From Alphaproteobacteria bacterium (GTDB lineage: Bacteria > Pseudomonadota > Alphaproteobacteria > Caulobacterales > Aquidulcibacteraceae), in NCBI GenBank assembly GCA_018969015.1, contig JAGWZE010000006.1, positions 62,001 through 126,000 of the forward strand: DNA of 64,000 nt, given 5' to 3'. A program made the translations under genes and the position numbers. Positions 48,253 through 58,600 of this stretch are shown piece by piece; within the stretch, counting starts at the first letter, position 1, and every line of letters starts with the position of its first letter. The notes under the pieces were generated by a model. That model was not told where the DNA came from. It ran no database searches and was given only the letters and a program-made list of their open reading frames with translations.

Positions 48253-49111
48253 AAGACACCTGCGTCACCGGAACCTTGAAATAGATCCGTCCATCGGCGT
48301 CCGCCGGCGGCAATGCGCCTGCGCGGATGTTCACCTGCAGGGACGGCAGCAGCAGCCGGGGCGGCATCAGCGTTCGGTCGCGCGTCTGCCGCATCGCGAC
48401 GAAGTCCGCCTCGGACACGCCGTCATGGATGTGCACGTTCGTCGCGCGCTGCTCCGCAACGGTGCTTTCCCACGCCGGCGTCGGACGGTTGGCGGGCGGA
48501 TAGTCGTGCCCGGTGAAGATGCGCGTCTGCGGCGGCAGATCGAGAATGCGCCGGATCGAGCGGTACAGCATCGTCGCATCGCCGCCGGGGAAGTCCGTCC
48601 GCGCCGTGCCATAGTCCGGCATGAACAACGTGTCTCCGACGAACGCCGCATCGTCGATCACGAACGTGACGCACGAGAGCGTATGTCCCGGCGTCGCCAT
48701 CACGTGCATCGTCGATGCGCCGAGCTCGATTACGTCCCCGTCCTCGAGCAGACGATCGAACGCCGCGCCGTCCGTCGAAACGTCGCTGGCTCCGAAAATC
48801 GGCTTGAACGTCCGCTGCACGTGCGTGATGCCGGCGCCGATGCCGATCCGCGCTCCCGTCTTTCGCCGAATGTGATCCGCCGCCGAAAGGTGATCGGCGT
48901 GCACGTGCGTCTCCAGCGCCCAGGCGATCGTGATCCCCTGCGCCGCCGCCCCGTCGAGGATCGCATCCACGGTCGCGCTGCGAAGGCGTGCGCCATTCGG
49001 CTCGTAATCCAGCACCGGATCGATCAGAGCCGCGGTCCGCGTCGTCGGGTCGATGACCAGATAGGTCACTGTGCCAGTGGGCGGATCGAAAAAGGCCTGA
49101 ATGTCCGGCAT
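48251..49111 (-). CDS. MBL-fold metallo-hydrolase, persulfide dioxygenase/Blh-like
   Basis: 286 residues. The metal motif is HVHADH at residues 69-74, with other ligands in TPGHTLSCV, VGDTLF and FTGHDY. The N-terminal AFFDPPTGTVTYLVID and the motif FPGGDATMLYRSI match the ETHE1/Blh group of persulfide dioxygenases that use one iron. I infer glutathione-persulfide oxidation; no rhodanese domain is fused. Nothing nearby belongs to sulfide oxidation. Confidence 0.88.
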   Translation of the reverse strand: MPDIQAFFDPPTGTVTYLVIDPTTRTAALIDPVLDYEPNGARLRSATVDAILDGAAAQGITIAWALETHVHADHLSAADHIRRKTGARIGIGAGITHVQRTFKPIFGASDVSTDGAAFDRLLEDGDVIELGASTMHVMATPGHTLSCVTFVIDDAAFVGDTLFMPDYGTARTDFPGGDATMLYRSIRRILDLPPQTRIFTGHDYPPANRPTPAWESTVAEQRATNVHIHDGVSEADFVAMRQTRDRTLMPPRLLLPSLQVNIRAGALPPADADGRIYFKVPVTQVS

Positions 49112-49220
49112 AGGCGGCTCCTGCGCGAGCTCCCTGTTTAGCCGATCTTCCCGCCTTGGCGACTGGCTACGCCTGTCTGGCGCATCGCCTTGAGAGGCGA
49201 ACGAGGGCGACCCGCACAGG

Positions 49221-50834
49221 CTACTCCTTCAACCGCGCGATCCACGCCGCCGTGCTCGGATCGTGCTGGCGCGCCGCGGGCTTGCCTTCCAGCGCGCGCG
49301 CCACGCCCTGCGCCAGCACCTTGCCGAGTTCCACACCCCACTGGTCGAAGGCGTTCACGCCCATCATCACCGCCTGCGCGAACGTGCGGTGTTCGTAGAA
49401 GGCGAGCAGCGCGCCGAGCGCCGCCGGCGTCACGCCGTCGATCCCCATGATCGTCGACGGGCGATCGCCAGGGAACGCCTTGTGCGGGGCAAGCTTCGTC
49501 GCCGCGCCGGCGTCGAGCCCGGACGCGAACAGCTCGGCCCGCACCGTGTTGACGCTCTTGCCCAAGAGCAGCGCTTCGGCCTGCGCCAGCACGTTCGCGC
49601 GCAACAGCTTGCGATGCTCGGCGGGCCCTTCGCCGCGGCCCATGTCGACGAGGAACTCGACGGGGATCGGCTCGGCGCCCTGGTGGAGCAGTTGGAAGAA
49701 GCTGTGCTGCGCATTGGTGCCGACATCGCCCCACGTCACCGCCGCCGCGAGATGGCGCACCGGCTTGCCGTCGCGGTCGATGCTCTTGCCGTTCGATTCC
49801 ATCTCCAGCTGCTGCAGGAAGGGCGCGAGCAGAGAGAGCCGCCGCGCATACGGCGCCACCACGTAGGAATGCGCGCCGAGATGCGTGCGGTTGAGCATCT
49901 GCACGCACGCCGAAACGAACGGCGCATTGCGCGGCAAGGGCAGCGCGCGGAAATGCGCGTCCATGTCGTTCGCGCCGGCCAGCAGCGCATCGAAGGCGCC
50001 GTCCTGCAGCGCGCAATCGGCCGAAAGCCCGACGGCCGACCACAGCGAATACCGCCCGCCGACCCAGTCGCGGAACGGGAACAGCATCTCTGGCGCCGCG
50101 CCCCAGGCCGTCGCCCGCTCCGGCGCGGCGGTGACGGCGGCGACATGCTGCGCCGCGCCCTCGGGCCCGAGCGCCTGGCGCAGCCACGCCCGCGCCGCCT
50201 CGGCGTTCGCCATCGTCTCCTGCGTCGTGAACGTCTTCGACACGACGACGATCAGCGTGCGCGCCGGATCGAGGCCCTCCAGCGCATCGACGATCTCCGC
50301 GCCGTCCACGTTCGCCGCGAAGCGCAGCGTCACGTTCGGCGCGCGGAAGCGGCGCAGCGCATCAACGACGAGCCGCGGCCCGAGATCGGAGCCGCCGATG
50401 CCGATATGCACGATGGAGTCGAGCGGCGCGCCCGTGGCGCCGCGGATCTGCCCGCCGCGAAACCGTTTCGCGAACTCGCGCACCCGCGTCCGCACCTGCG
50501 CCGATTCCGCGCCGTGCGGCCCCGGTCCGCGCAGGTTCGTGTGCAGCACCTCGCGCTGTTCCGTGGCGTTCAGAACGCCGCCTTCGAACAGCGCCCGTCG
50601 CGCCTCGGAAAAGTTCATCGCTTCGGCATGCGCGGCGAGCGCGGCGATCGCCGCCCCGTCGATCCGCTGTTTGGAGACGTCGAGGACCAGATGCGGCGCC
50701 GTGAAGGTGAGGGCGTCGACGCGCTGCGGATCGGCCGCGAACAGATCCAGAATCCGCGTCCGCTTGAGGCGATCCGCCTCTGCGTCGATCCGGGCCCAGG
50801 TCTCGCCCTCGTGCGCGTTTCCGCTCTGGCTCAT
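49221..50834 (-). CDS. pgi: glucose-6-phosphate isomerase
   Basis: 537 residues, a typical long bacterial PGI. Signature segments include HIGIGGSDLGPRLVVDAL, SKTFTTQETM, FRDWVGGRYSLWSAVGL (PGI signature 1) and SFFQLLHQGAEPIPVEF. GVELGKVLAQGVA near the C-terminus is PGI signature 2. It interconverts glucose- and fructose-6-phosphate. The frame is open upstream to 51059, but the ATG at 50834 fits the family. Confidence 0.96.
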   Translation of the reverse strand: MSQSGNAHEGETWARIDAEADRLKRTRILDLFAADPQRVDALTFTAPHLVLDVSKQRIDGAAIAALAAHAEAMNFSEARRALFEGGVLNATEQREVLHTNLRGPGPHGAESAQVRTRVREFAKRFRGGQIRGATGAPLDSIVHIGIGGSDLGPRLVVDALRRFRAPNVTLRFAANVDGAEIVDALEGLDPARTLIVVVSKTFTTQETMANAEAARAWLRQALGPEGAAQHVAAVTAAPERATAWGAAPEMLFPFRDWVGGRYSLWSAVGLSADCALQDGAFDALLAGANDMDAHFRALPLPRNAPFVSACVQMLNRTHLGAHSYVVAPYARRLSLLAPFLQQLEMESNGKSIDRDGKPVRHLAAAVTWGDVGTNAQHSFFQLLHQGAEPIPVEFLVDMGRGEGPAEHRKLLRANVLAQAEALLLGKSVNTVRAELFASGLDAGAATKLAPHKAFPGDRPSTIMGIDGVTPAALGALLAFYEHRTFAQAVMMGVNAFDQWGVELGKVLAQGVARALEGKPAARQHDPSTAAWIARLKE

Positions 50835-50896
50835 GCGTCGGCTCCACCCGCCCGGCCACCCAGGCGGCGGCCGACCCAGCCGCACTAAACATGTCC

Positions 50897-51499
50897 TCAG
50901 CGCGTCGCCAACAGGAACACGGCGTCTTCCGCGAACAGGTTGGCCCGCCACAGCGATTTGGCGAATGGCGCCCCGGCGGCGTCGCCGGTGATCGGCACGG
51001 CCCGCTCCAGATGGATGCCGAGGCTCGCGGCGAGGTCGGCGAAATCCCGCACCGTGCACAGATGGATGTTCTCGCTCTCGTGCCAGCTCGCCGGCAGCGT
51101 CTCCGTCACCGGCATGCGCCCGGTCGTCAAAAGCCCGACGCGCACCCGCCAGTGCCCAAAGTTCGGCATCGAGACGATCGCCCGGTCCGCCACGCGCATG
51201 AGCTCGCGCAGCACCGCCTTGGGATTGCGCACCGCCTGGATCGTCTTGGAGAGGATCACCACGTCGAACGCACGATCCGGATAGAAGGCGAGGTCCTTGT
51301 CCGCGTCGCCCTGGACGACCGAAAGCCCCTTGGCCACGCAGGCGTTCACGCCGTCCTGGCTGATCTCCAGCCCGCGCGCCTTGGCGTTCCGCTCGCGCTG
51401 CAACAGCTGCAGGAGCGCGCCGTCGCCGCAGCCGACGTCGAGCACCTTCGCCCCGTGCGGCACCATGTCGGCAATCACCAGATGGTCTATGCGCGCCAT
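50897..51499 (-). CDS. metW: methionine biosynthesis protein MetW
   Basis: 200 residues, methyltransferase-like fold. VLDVGCGDGALLQLL near residue 20 and the MetW-specific SMPNFGHWRVRVGLL and LPASWHESENIHLCTVRDF are clear. It assists MetX in homoserine acetylation. Its ATG overlaps the metX stop (TGATG), so the two are coupled. Confidence 0.95.
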   Translation of the reverse strand: MARIDHLVIADMVPHGAKVLDVGCGDGALLQLLQRERNAKARGLEISQDGVNACVAKGLSVVQGDADKDLAFYPDRAFDVVILSKTIQAVRNPKAVLRELMRVADRAIVSMPNFGHWRVRVGLLTTGRMPVTETLPASWHESENIHLCTVRDFADLAASLGIHLERAVPITGDAAGAPFAKSLWRANLFAEDAVFLLATR

Positions 51500-52677
51500 C
51501 AGGCCGCCTCCGCCTTCAGCGGCAGCCCGCGCGAGGCGGCCGCGGCGTCGATGAAGCCCGTCAGCGCGCTTTCGAAGTGCGGCTCTTCGAGCAGGAAGGC
51601 GTCGTGGCCCTTGTCGGTGTCGATCTCGACATAGCTGGCGTCGCAGTTCGCCGCGATGAGCCCGCGCACGATCGCCTTGTTCTCTTCCGGCGGGTAGTGC
51701 CAGTCGGAGGAGAAGCCGAACACGCAGAAGCGCGCCGGGCAGTCGCGGAACGCATGCGCCAGCACGCCGCCATAGTCGGCGGCGAGATCGAAGTAGTCGA
51801 TCGCCCGCGTGATGTAGAGGTACGAGTTGGCGTCGAACCGGTCGACGAACCGTTGCCCCTGGTGGCGCAGATACGACTCCACCTGGAAATCCGCGTCGAA
51901 GCCGAACGACACGGCGTCGCGCGCCTGGAGCGAGCGGTCGAACTTCGTGCGCAGCGCTGGTTCCGAGAGATAAGTGATGTGCGCGGCCATGCGCGCCACC
52001 GCGAGGCCCTTGGCGGGCCGCGTCTCGTGCCGGGCGTAGTCGCCGTCGCGCCATTCGGGATCGGCCATGATGGCCTGCCGCCCCACCTCGTAGAACGCGA
52101 TGTTCTGCGCCGAGTGGCGCGCCGCCGTCGCGATCGCCACGCAGGAATGCACGCGCTTGGGATAGGAGCTCGCCCACTGCAGCGCCTGCATGCCGCCCAT
52201 CGAGCCGCCGATGACGCAGAACAGCGTCGGGATCTGCAGCGCCTCGATCAGCATCGCCTGCGCGCGCACCATGTCGGCGATCGTGATCACGGGGAACCGC
52301 AGGCCGTAGGGCTGGCCGTCCGGCGCGATGCTCGAGGGCCCCGTAGACCCCATGCAGCCGCCCAGCGCATTGGTGCAGATGACGAAGAAGCGGTTGGTGT
52401 CGATCGGCTTTCCGGGGCCCACGACGCGCGGCCACCAGGCCGGGCGCTCCGTCAGCGGGTTCACCGACCCCACGAACTGGTCCCCCGTCAGCGCGTGGCA
52501 GACGAGCACGGCGTTGGAACGGTCCGCGTTGAGCGTCCCGTAGGTTTCATAGGCGATCGTCAGCGGCGACAACACCTGCCCGCTCGAGAGCAGGAGGGGA
52601 TGGTCCGGTCCGAACGTGATGGTTTTCAAGCCGCCGCCGGCGGCCATGCGCCCGACGGGCGAAAGCACCTGATTCAT
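51499..52677 (-). CDS. metX: homoserine O-acetyltransferase
   Basis: 392 residues. Nucleophile Ser159 in [10 protein letters not shown], and the acid and His lie in the C-terminal region (Asp in SDWHYP, His in DKGHDAFL). [10 protein letters not shown] and [14 protein letters not shown] are family hallmarks. It acetylates homoserine, or succinylates it in some alphaproteobacteria; sequence alone does not decide. It is divergent from the chorismate mutase gene by 88 bp. I checked the leader for a SAM-II type riboswitch and saw none. Confidence 0.95.
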   Translation of the reverse strand: MNQVLSPVGRMAAGGGLKTITFGPDHPLLLSSGQVLSPLTIAYETYGTLNADRSNAVLVCHALTGDQFVGSVNPLTERPAWWPRVVGPGKPIDTNRFFVICTNALGGCMGSTGPSSIAPDGQPYGLRFPVITIADMVRAQAMLIEALQIPTLFCVIGGSMGGMQALQWASSYPKRVHSCVAIATAARHSAQNIAFYEVGRQAIMADPEWRDGDYARHETRPAKGLAVARMAAHITYLSEPALRTKFDRSLQARDAVSFGFDADFQVESYLRHQGQRFVDRFDANSYLYITRAIDYFDLAADYGGVLAHAFRDCPARFCVFGFSSDWHYPPEENKAIVRGLIAANCDASYVEIDTDKGHDAFLLEEPHFESALTGFIDAAAASRGLPLKAEAA

Positions 52678-52765
52678 TTCTTCAGAATAGCGTCTGCGCT
52701 GGGCGGCGCACCCCCCAACGGAGCGGCGCCTTGCTGTGGCCTCGCGAGCGCGTCAACATCGAAAC

Positions 52766-53614
52766 ATGACCGACCCGCAATCCGGCGCGCCCCTCACGGG
52801 CCCATCCTCGGACGACCCGGGCGCGAGCGAGGCCGCCTTGGCCGCGCTGCGCACGGAGATCGACGCGATCGACGATCAGATTCTCGCGCTGGTTCAACAG
52901 CGCGCCGGCGTCGCCGACCGCATGGCGAGCCTCAAGCCGGGCGTCGCTGCGCCGGTTCGTCCCGCCCGCGAGGTCTCGCTGCTACGCCGCCTGATCGCCA
53001 AGGCCGGCGCGGTTGATTCCGACCTTGTGGTCGATGTGTGGCGCGGCCTGATCGCGGCCAACATCCGCCGCCAGCGCCCGATCGATGTCCTCGTCGCCGG
53101 CGCCGGTCCGGATACGCTGCGCCTGTTCGACCTCGCGCGCCGCCATTTCGGCGCCAGCGCCCGCATCACCCGCGCCGACGACGCCCGCGCCGCGCTGGCC
53201 CGCGTGCTCGAAAACCCGGCGACGCTCGCCGTCACGCCTTATCCCGGCCTCTCCGGCTCGGGGGCCTGGTGGCCGATCTTCAACGAGACGCGCTTTCGCC
53301 CGCTCGCCGTCATCGCCGCTCTGCCGCTGATGGCCGAAGCGGGGCAGGAGCCCGAAGCCGCGATCATCGCCCAGGGTGTCGCGGCGGAGCCCGCCGGCGG
53401 CGACGTCACCTTCGCCGTCGCCTTCGATCCGCACCATCGCGCCGTGCGCGCCTTCAACGAGGCCGGCATCCTCGGCCGCGAACTCGCGCGCTCCCGCGAG
53501 ACCATCCTGGTGCGTATGGACGGCTTCATGGCGCCGGGCGACGCGCGAATCCCCACGCTGATCCAGGCCGGACTTGACGGCTTCCGCGTGGTGGGGTCCT
53601 ACGCCCGCATCTGA
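52766..53614 (+). CDS. chorismate mutase, AroQ type, with C-terminal extension
   Basis: 282 residues. The AroQ helical domain is at about residues 30-115: LRTEIDAIDDQILALVQQRAG, RPAREVSLLRRL and VVDVWRGLIAANI. The last ~165 residues do not match a known catalytic domain to my eye, though AAIIAQG and the alpha/beta pattern faintly recall the prephenate dehydratase fold. It starts the aromatic pathway to Phe and Tyr. hisC and prephenate dehydrogenase follow, a common alphaproteobacterial operon. Confidence 0.9.
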   Translation: MTDPQSGAPLTGPSSDDPGASEAALAALRTEIDAIDDQILALVQQRAGVADRMASLKPGVAAPVRPAREVSLLRRLIAKAGAVDSDLVVDVWRGLIAANIRRQRPIDVLVAGAGPDTLRLFDLARRHFGASARITRADDARAALARVLENPATLAVTPYPGLSGSGAWWPIFNETRFRPLAVIAALPLMAEAGQEPEAAIIAQGVAAEPAGGDVTFAVAFDPHHRAVRAFNEAGILGRELARSRETILVRMDGFMAPGDARIPTLIQAGLDGFRVVGSYARI

Positions 53615-53651
53615 CACGCGCCGCCCGCGAAGGGCGCGCGCGCTTTCGACA

Positions 53652-53677
53652 GCCCCCCAAGAGAGCCCCCCAAGAGA
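53652..53677 (+). repeat. 13-bp tandem duplication before hisC
   Basis: GCCCCCCAAGAGA occurs twice in a row, ending six bases before the hisC ATG. The second AAGAGA is at ribosome-binding distance, so the first may be a duplicated ribosome site. Confidence 0.75.
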
Positions 53678-53682
53678 TCCCC

Positions 53683-54765
53683 ATGCCGCCGCGTCCGTTG
53701 CCCGCCATCGCCGAGATCGAGCCCTACAAGGCCGGCGAGTCCAAGCTTCCCGGCTTCGACAAGCCGATCAAGCTCGCCTCGAACGAGAATCCGCTCGGCG
53801 CCTCGCCGAAGGCGCAGGCCGCCTATGCCGCCTCGGCCGCCTCCCTGCATCTCTATCCCGATCCCTCCTGCAGCGGCCTGCGCCGGGCGATCGCGGATCG
53901 CTACGGCCTGGATCCCGAGCGCATCATCTGCGGCGCCGGCTCCGACGAGATCTTCCAGCTTCTCGGCCGCGCCTATCTCGCGCCGGGCGACGAGATCGTG
54001 CAGAGCGAGTTCGCGTTCCTCGTCTATCGGCTCGTCGCGCAGCAGTCCGGCGCGGTCACGCGCACCGCCAAGGACACCGCCTTCCACGCCGACGTCGATG
54101 CGATGCTCGCGCTCGTCACGCCGAAGACGAAGATCGTCTTCCTTGCCAACCCGAACAATCCGACCGGCACCTATCTGCCGCTCGAGGCCGTGCGCCGCCT
54201 CCACGCCGGCCTGCCGGAGAATGTTCTTCTCGTGCTCGATGCGGCCTACGCCGAATATGTCCGCCGCAACGACTATGCCGCCGGCGTCGAACTGGTCTCC
54301 GAGTTCGACAACGTGGTGATGACTCGCACCTTCTCGAAGATCCACGGCCTCGCCGCCGCGCGCGTCGGCTGGGCCTACGGCCCTGCGCACGTGATCGACG
54401 CGCTGCACAAGGTGCGCGGCCCCTTCAACGTCGCCGCCGCCGCCCAGGCCGCCGCCACCGCTGCGATCGCCGACGGCGAATTCATGGCTCGCGCCGCCGA
54501 GGAGAACGCCGCCGAGCTTGCCCGCGTCGACGCCGCCTTGCGCGCGCTTGGCCTCACCACCACGCCCAGCGTCTGCAATTTCCTGCTCGCGCACTTCACG
54601 GGGCCCGATCAGGCGAAGGCCGCCGATGCGCATCTGCGGTCGCGCGGCGTCATCATCCGCCCGGTCGCCGGCTACGGCCTGCCTGGCGCGCTGCGCATCT
54701 CGATCGGCCTGCCCGCCGAGAACGATGCGCTTCTCGCGGCCCTGAAGGAGTTCATGGCGCGGTGA
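53683..54765 (+). CDS. hisC: histidinol-phosphate aminotransferase
   Basis: 360 residues, fold-type I aminotransferase. LASNENPLGASPKA near residue 28, PNNPTGTYLP near 153, and the PLP lysine in TRTFSKIHGLAAARVGW near 212. In this gene context (chorismate mutase, prephenate dehydrogenase) it may also act as an aromatic aminotransferase. Its stop overlaps the next GTG start by four bases. Confidence 0.95.
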   Translation: MPPRPLPAIAEIEPYKAGESKLPGFDKPIKLASNENPLGASPKAQAAYAASAASLHLYPDPSCSGLRRAIADRYGLDPERIICGAGSDEIFQLLGRAYLAPGDEIVQSEFAFLVYRLVAQQSGAVTRTAKDTAFHADVDAMLALVTPKTKIVFLANPNNPTGTYLPLEAVRRLHAGLPENVLLVLDAAYAEYVRRNDYAAGVELVSEFDNVVMTRTFSKIHGLAAARVGWAYGPAHVIDALHKVRGPFNVAAAAQAAATAAIADGEFMARAAEENAAELARVDAALRALGLTTTPSVCNFLLAHFTGPDQAKAADAHLRSRGVIIRPVAGYGLPGALRISIGLPAENDALLAALKEFMAR

Positions 54766-55673
54766 GCGTGTTTCCCACTCTCGCGATCCTCGGCGTCGGG
54801 CTGATCGGCTCGTCGATCGCCCGCGCCGCGCGCGAGGCTGGCGCCGTCGATCGCGTCACCCTCTACGATCCGAATCCGGACGTTCGCGCCCGCGCCCGTG
54901 CGCTCGGCCTCGGCGACGTCGCCGACACCGCGGCTGATGCCGTGCGCGACGCCGACTGCGTGATCCTCGCCATGCCGGTCGGCGCCATGGGCGCGGCGGC
55001 GCAGGAGATCGCACCGCATCTGAAGCCGGGCGCCATCCTCAGCGACGTCGGCTCCGTCAAGCGCGCGGTGGCCGACGCGGTGTCGCCCCACGTTCCCGCG
55101 GGCGTCCACTTCATTCCCGCGCACCCGATCGCCGGCACCGAGCAGTCCGGCCCCGATGCGGGCTTTTCGAGCCTGTTCCGCAACCGCTGGATGCTGATCA
55201 CCCCGCTCGGCCCCGCCACGCCCGCGCAAAGCGCACTCGCCGACTTCTGGACGAAGCTCGGCGCGCTCGTGGACGTGATGGACATCGACCGCCACGATCT
55301 CGTGCTCGCCATCACGAGCCACGTGCCGCATCTCATCGCCTTCAACATCGTCGCCACGGCCGAAGACCTCGAGGCCGTCACCGAAAGCGAAGTGGTGAAG
55401 TACTCCGCCGGCGGCTTCCGCGATTTCACGCGCCTCGCCGCGTCCGATCCGATCATGTGGCGCGACGTCTTCCTCGCCAACCGCGACGCCGTGCTCGAAA
55501 TCCTGGGCCGCTTCACGGAAGACCTCGCCGCCCTGCAGCGCGCCATCCGCTGGGGCGACGGCGAGGCGCTGCACGCGATCTTTACCCGCGCGCGCCGCGT
55601 GCGCCGCGAGGTCATCGAGGCCGGCCAGGACATCGCCGCCCCGAACTTCGGCCGCAACGCCGGCGCGGAGTAG
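54762..55673 (+). CDS. prephenate/arogenate dehydrogenase family protein
   Basis: 303 residues. The Rossmann motif GVGLIGSSIA is at about residues 10-19. HPIAGTEQSGPDAGF near 125 and the later SHVPHLIAF match TyrA/TyrC. It oxidises prephenate or arogenate to 4-hydroxyphenylpyruvate or tyrosine. The GTG start overlaps the hisC stop (GTGA), coupling the two; GTG two codons later is an alternative. It converges with the kinase gene. Confidence 0.94.
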   Translation: MSVFPTLAILGVGLIGSSIARAAREAGAVDRVTLYDPNPDVRARARALGLGDVADTAADAVRDADCVILAMPVGAMGAAAQEIAPHLKPGAILSDVGSVKRAVADAVSPHVPAGVHFIPAHPIAGTEQSGPDAGFSSLFRNRWMLITPLGPATPAQSALADFWTKLGALVDVMDIDRHDLVLAITSHVPHLIAFNIVATAEDLEAVTESEVVKYSAGGFRDFTRLAASDPIMWRDVFLANRDAVLEILGRFTEDLAALQRAIRWGDGEALHAIFTRARRVRREVIEAGQDIAAPNFGRNAGAE

Positions 55674-55682
55674 GCGAGCGCC

Positions 55683-58600
55683 TTACCGCCGCGCGGAAGC
55701 GAGAAGCGCGCGCAACTGCGCCGGGTCCACGGGCTTACGCACCAGGCTCGCGCCCAGCGTCCGCGCCTGCCGCGCCACGTCGGCGGAGGGATCGGCGGTG
55801 ATGATCGCCGCCTTGATCCCGCGCTTGGCGGGCGTCAGCGCCGTCAGAATGTCGATCCCCGTTTCCGGCCCGTCCAGATGCAGATCGACGAGCGCGGCAT
55901 CGATCTCCGCGCCCGCGCCTGCAGCAACGGCCTCTTCGTAGCTCGGCGCCAGCCGCGGCTCGCAGCCCCAGCCGCGCAGCAGCGCGCCAAGCCCCTCGAG
56001 GATCGCGCTCTCGTTGTCGACGCACAGCACGCGCAGGCCCTTGAGATCGGCCTCCGTCGCCTTGGCCGCCACCCGCTGCGGCGCCGGCGCGGCGGCCGCG
56101 TCGATCTCCACCGCGAACATGGAGCCTTTGCTCACCTCCGAGCGCAGATCGAGCTTCGCACCCATCACCCGCGCGGCGCGCTCGACGATGGCGAGGCCGA
56201 GCCCCGCGCCTTTCTCCGTCCCCGGATGATCGATGCGGCGGAACTCCTGGAAGATCGCCGCGCGCATATCGTCGGGAATGCCGGGGCCAGTGTCCCACAC
56301 CTCGATCCGCACTCGCCCGCCGCGCCGCCGCACGCCAATCAGCGCGCCGCCGCTGCGCGTGTAGCGCAGCGCATTCGTCAGAAAGTTCTGCAGGATCGAG
56401 CGCAGCAGTGTGCGATCCGCGCGCACGTGCGCATCGCAGGTGAATGTCTTGAGCCGCAACCCGCGCAGCGCCGCCGCAGGCTCAAGCTCCGCTGCGAGCT
56501 CGTCGATCAGCGCCGAGACCTTGAACGTCGTCGGATTGTTGCGGATGCCGCCGGCCTCGAGGCGCGAGATGTCGAGCAGGGCGCGCAGAAGCTGGTCCGC
56601 CGCGGCGATCGAGCGATCCACCTTGCTCGAGAGCGCCTTCGCCTCCGGCGCGCTCGCCAGCATGTCGGAGAGCGCTTGCGAGAACAGCCGCGCCGCATGC
56701 AGCGGCTGCAGCAGGTCGTGGCTGGCCGCCGCGAGGAACTTCGTCTTGCCCATCGCCGCTTCTTCGGCGGCCTTCTTCGCGACCATCAGCTCCTCAGCGA
56801 GCTTCTGATTTCGCGCCGCCTCGATGCGCAGCTCTTCCGTCCGCTCCGCCACGCGGTCCTCGAGCCGCTCGTTCGCCGCCTCGAGCTGCGCCTGCGCCGC
56901 CTTTTCGGCGGTGATGTCGGTGAAGGTCGTCACATAGCCGCCGCCCGGCATCGGGTTGCCCATCGTCTTGAGCACCATGCCGTTCGGCCGTGTGCGCTCG
57001 TAGGTGTGCGGTTCATTCCGCCGCATCGCCGCGAGGCGCTTCTCCACGTGCGCGTCCACTTCTCCCGGCCCGCATTCGCCGCGCTCGGCATTGTGGCGGA
57101 TGACGTCCGCAATCGGCCGGCCGACGGCGACGAGCCCCGGCGGGAAGTCGAACATCTCCAGATACCGCGCGTTCCACGCCACCAGCCGCAACTCGGCATC
57201 CACTACGCTCACGCCCTGCGAGATCGTGTTCATCGTCGCCGTCAGGATTTCGCGCGAGAAGCTGAGTTCGTGGCTCGTCTCGTCGAGCAGGTGCACGACG
57301 TCGCCCACATGCAGCGCCGCGCCGGACAGCGCCGAGCCCATGATCACCCGCGCCGACGGCGCGCCGATGACGCCGGCGATCAGCCGCTCCGCCAGCCGCG
57401 CCGCATCAGGCGTGAGCGGCTCGGAAGGCTTGAACGTCCGCCCGCGGACGGCCGCGAACGCATCGAACTCCGCGCGCGTGGCGTCCGCGCCCGCGAAACG
57501 CTCGGCGAACGCGCGCAGATCGCCCGCGGTCGCGATGCGGCCAAACCGCGGCGTCAACCGCGGCGCCTCCACCGCCGTCGGCTTGGCGAACAGCGAAAGC
57601 CCCAGATACAAGGCGATGTTGACGCCGAGGCTCCACATGACGCCGTGCGTCAAGGGATCGAGCCCGCTCACATGGGCCAGCGCCTGCGGATGCAGCCAGC
57701 CGTCGAAGGCCAGCGCGAACGGCGAGTTCTCCACGTCCCCCAACAGGGACGGGAGGAACAGCGTGTACATCCACAGCCCGACGCCCGCTGTCATGCTGAT
57801 GCGCGCCGCCAAAGCGGTGCCGCGCCGCCACATCACGCCGCCGATCATCGCCGGCGCCACCTGCGCCATGCCGGCGAATGCGATCAGCCCGAACGTCGCG
57901 AGAGCCCCGCTCTGTTCGGTGACGCGGTGATAGCCCCACGCCAGCGCCAGCATCACCAGGATCGAGGCGCGCCGCACCTGCAGCAGCAGACGCCCGATAT
58001 CGGCCCCGCGCGCCACCGCGGCGCTGCGCAGCAGCAGCGGGGCGATGAGGTCGTTCGACACCATCACCGAAAGCGAGACGGTCGTGCTCACGGCCATGGC
58101 GAGCGCCGCCGAGAGCCCGCCGATGAAGGCGAGCAGCGCAAGCCACGTCGCCCCGGCCGAGAGCGGCGTCAGAAGCACGTACAGATCCGCCGGCCCCCGC
58201 GGCCCGATGACGCCGAGCCCCAGCGCCGCGATCGGCAGCGCGATCGCCGCCATCGCCGTCATGTACAGGCTGAACGGCCAGCGCGCCGTGCGCACATGGT
58301 TCGGATCGCGGCACTCGACGACGCCGACATAGAACATCCGCGTCAGCGCGATCGTCGCCGCCATCGACAACACGGTGATCGTCACGAAGTCGATCTTCAG
58401 GTTGCGCGCGGAAAACATCTCGCCCAGCTGCGCCAGGCCGGCGCGTCCGGCCGGCGCCATCGCGCCATTGATCGCCGCCAGCGCGAACACGCCCACGGCG
58501 GCCAGCGCCACGAACTTCACCACGGAATCCACCGCCAGCGCCGCAACGAGCCCGCCATTGCGCCCCGTCGCGTCGTAGCGCCGCGCCCCGACCATGATGG

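Noticed and set aside
52678-52765. Possible SAM riboswitch before metX
   Set aside because: The SAM-II conserved blocks are absent from this 88-bp gap.
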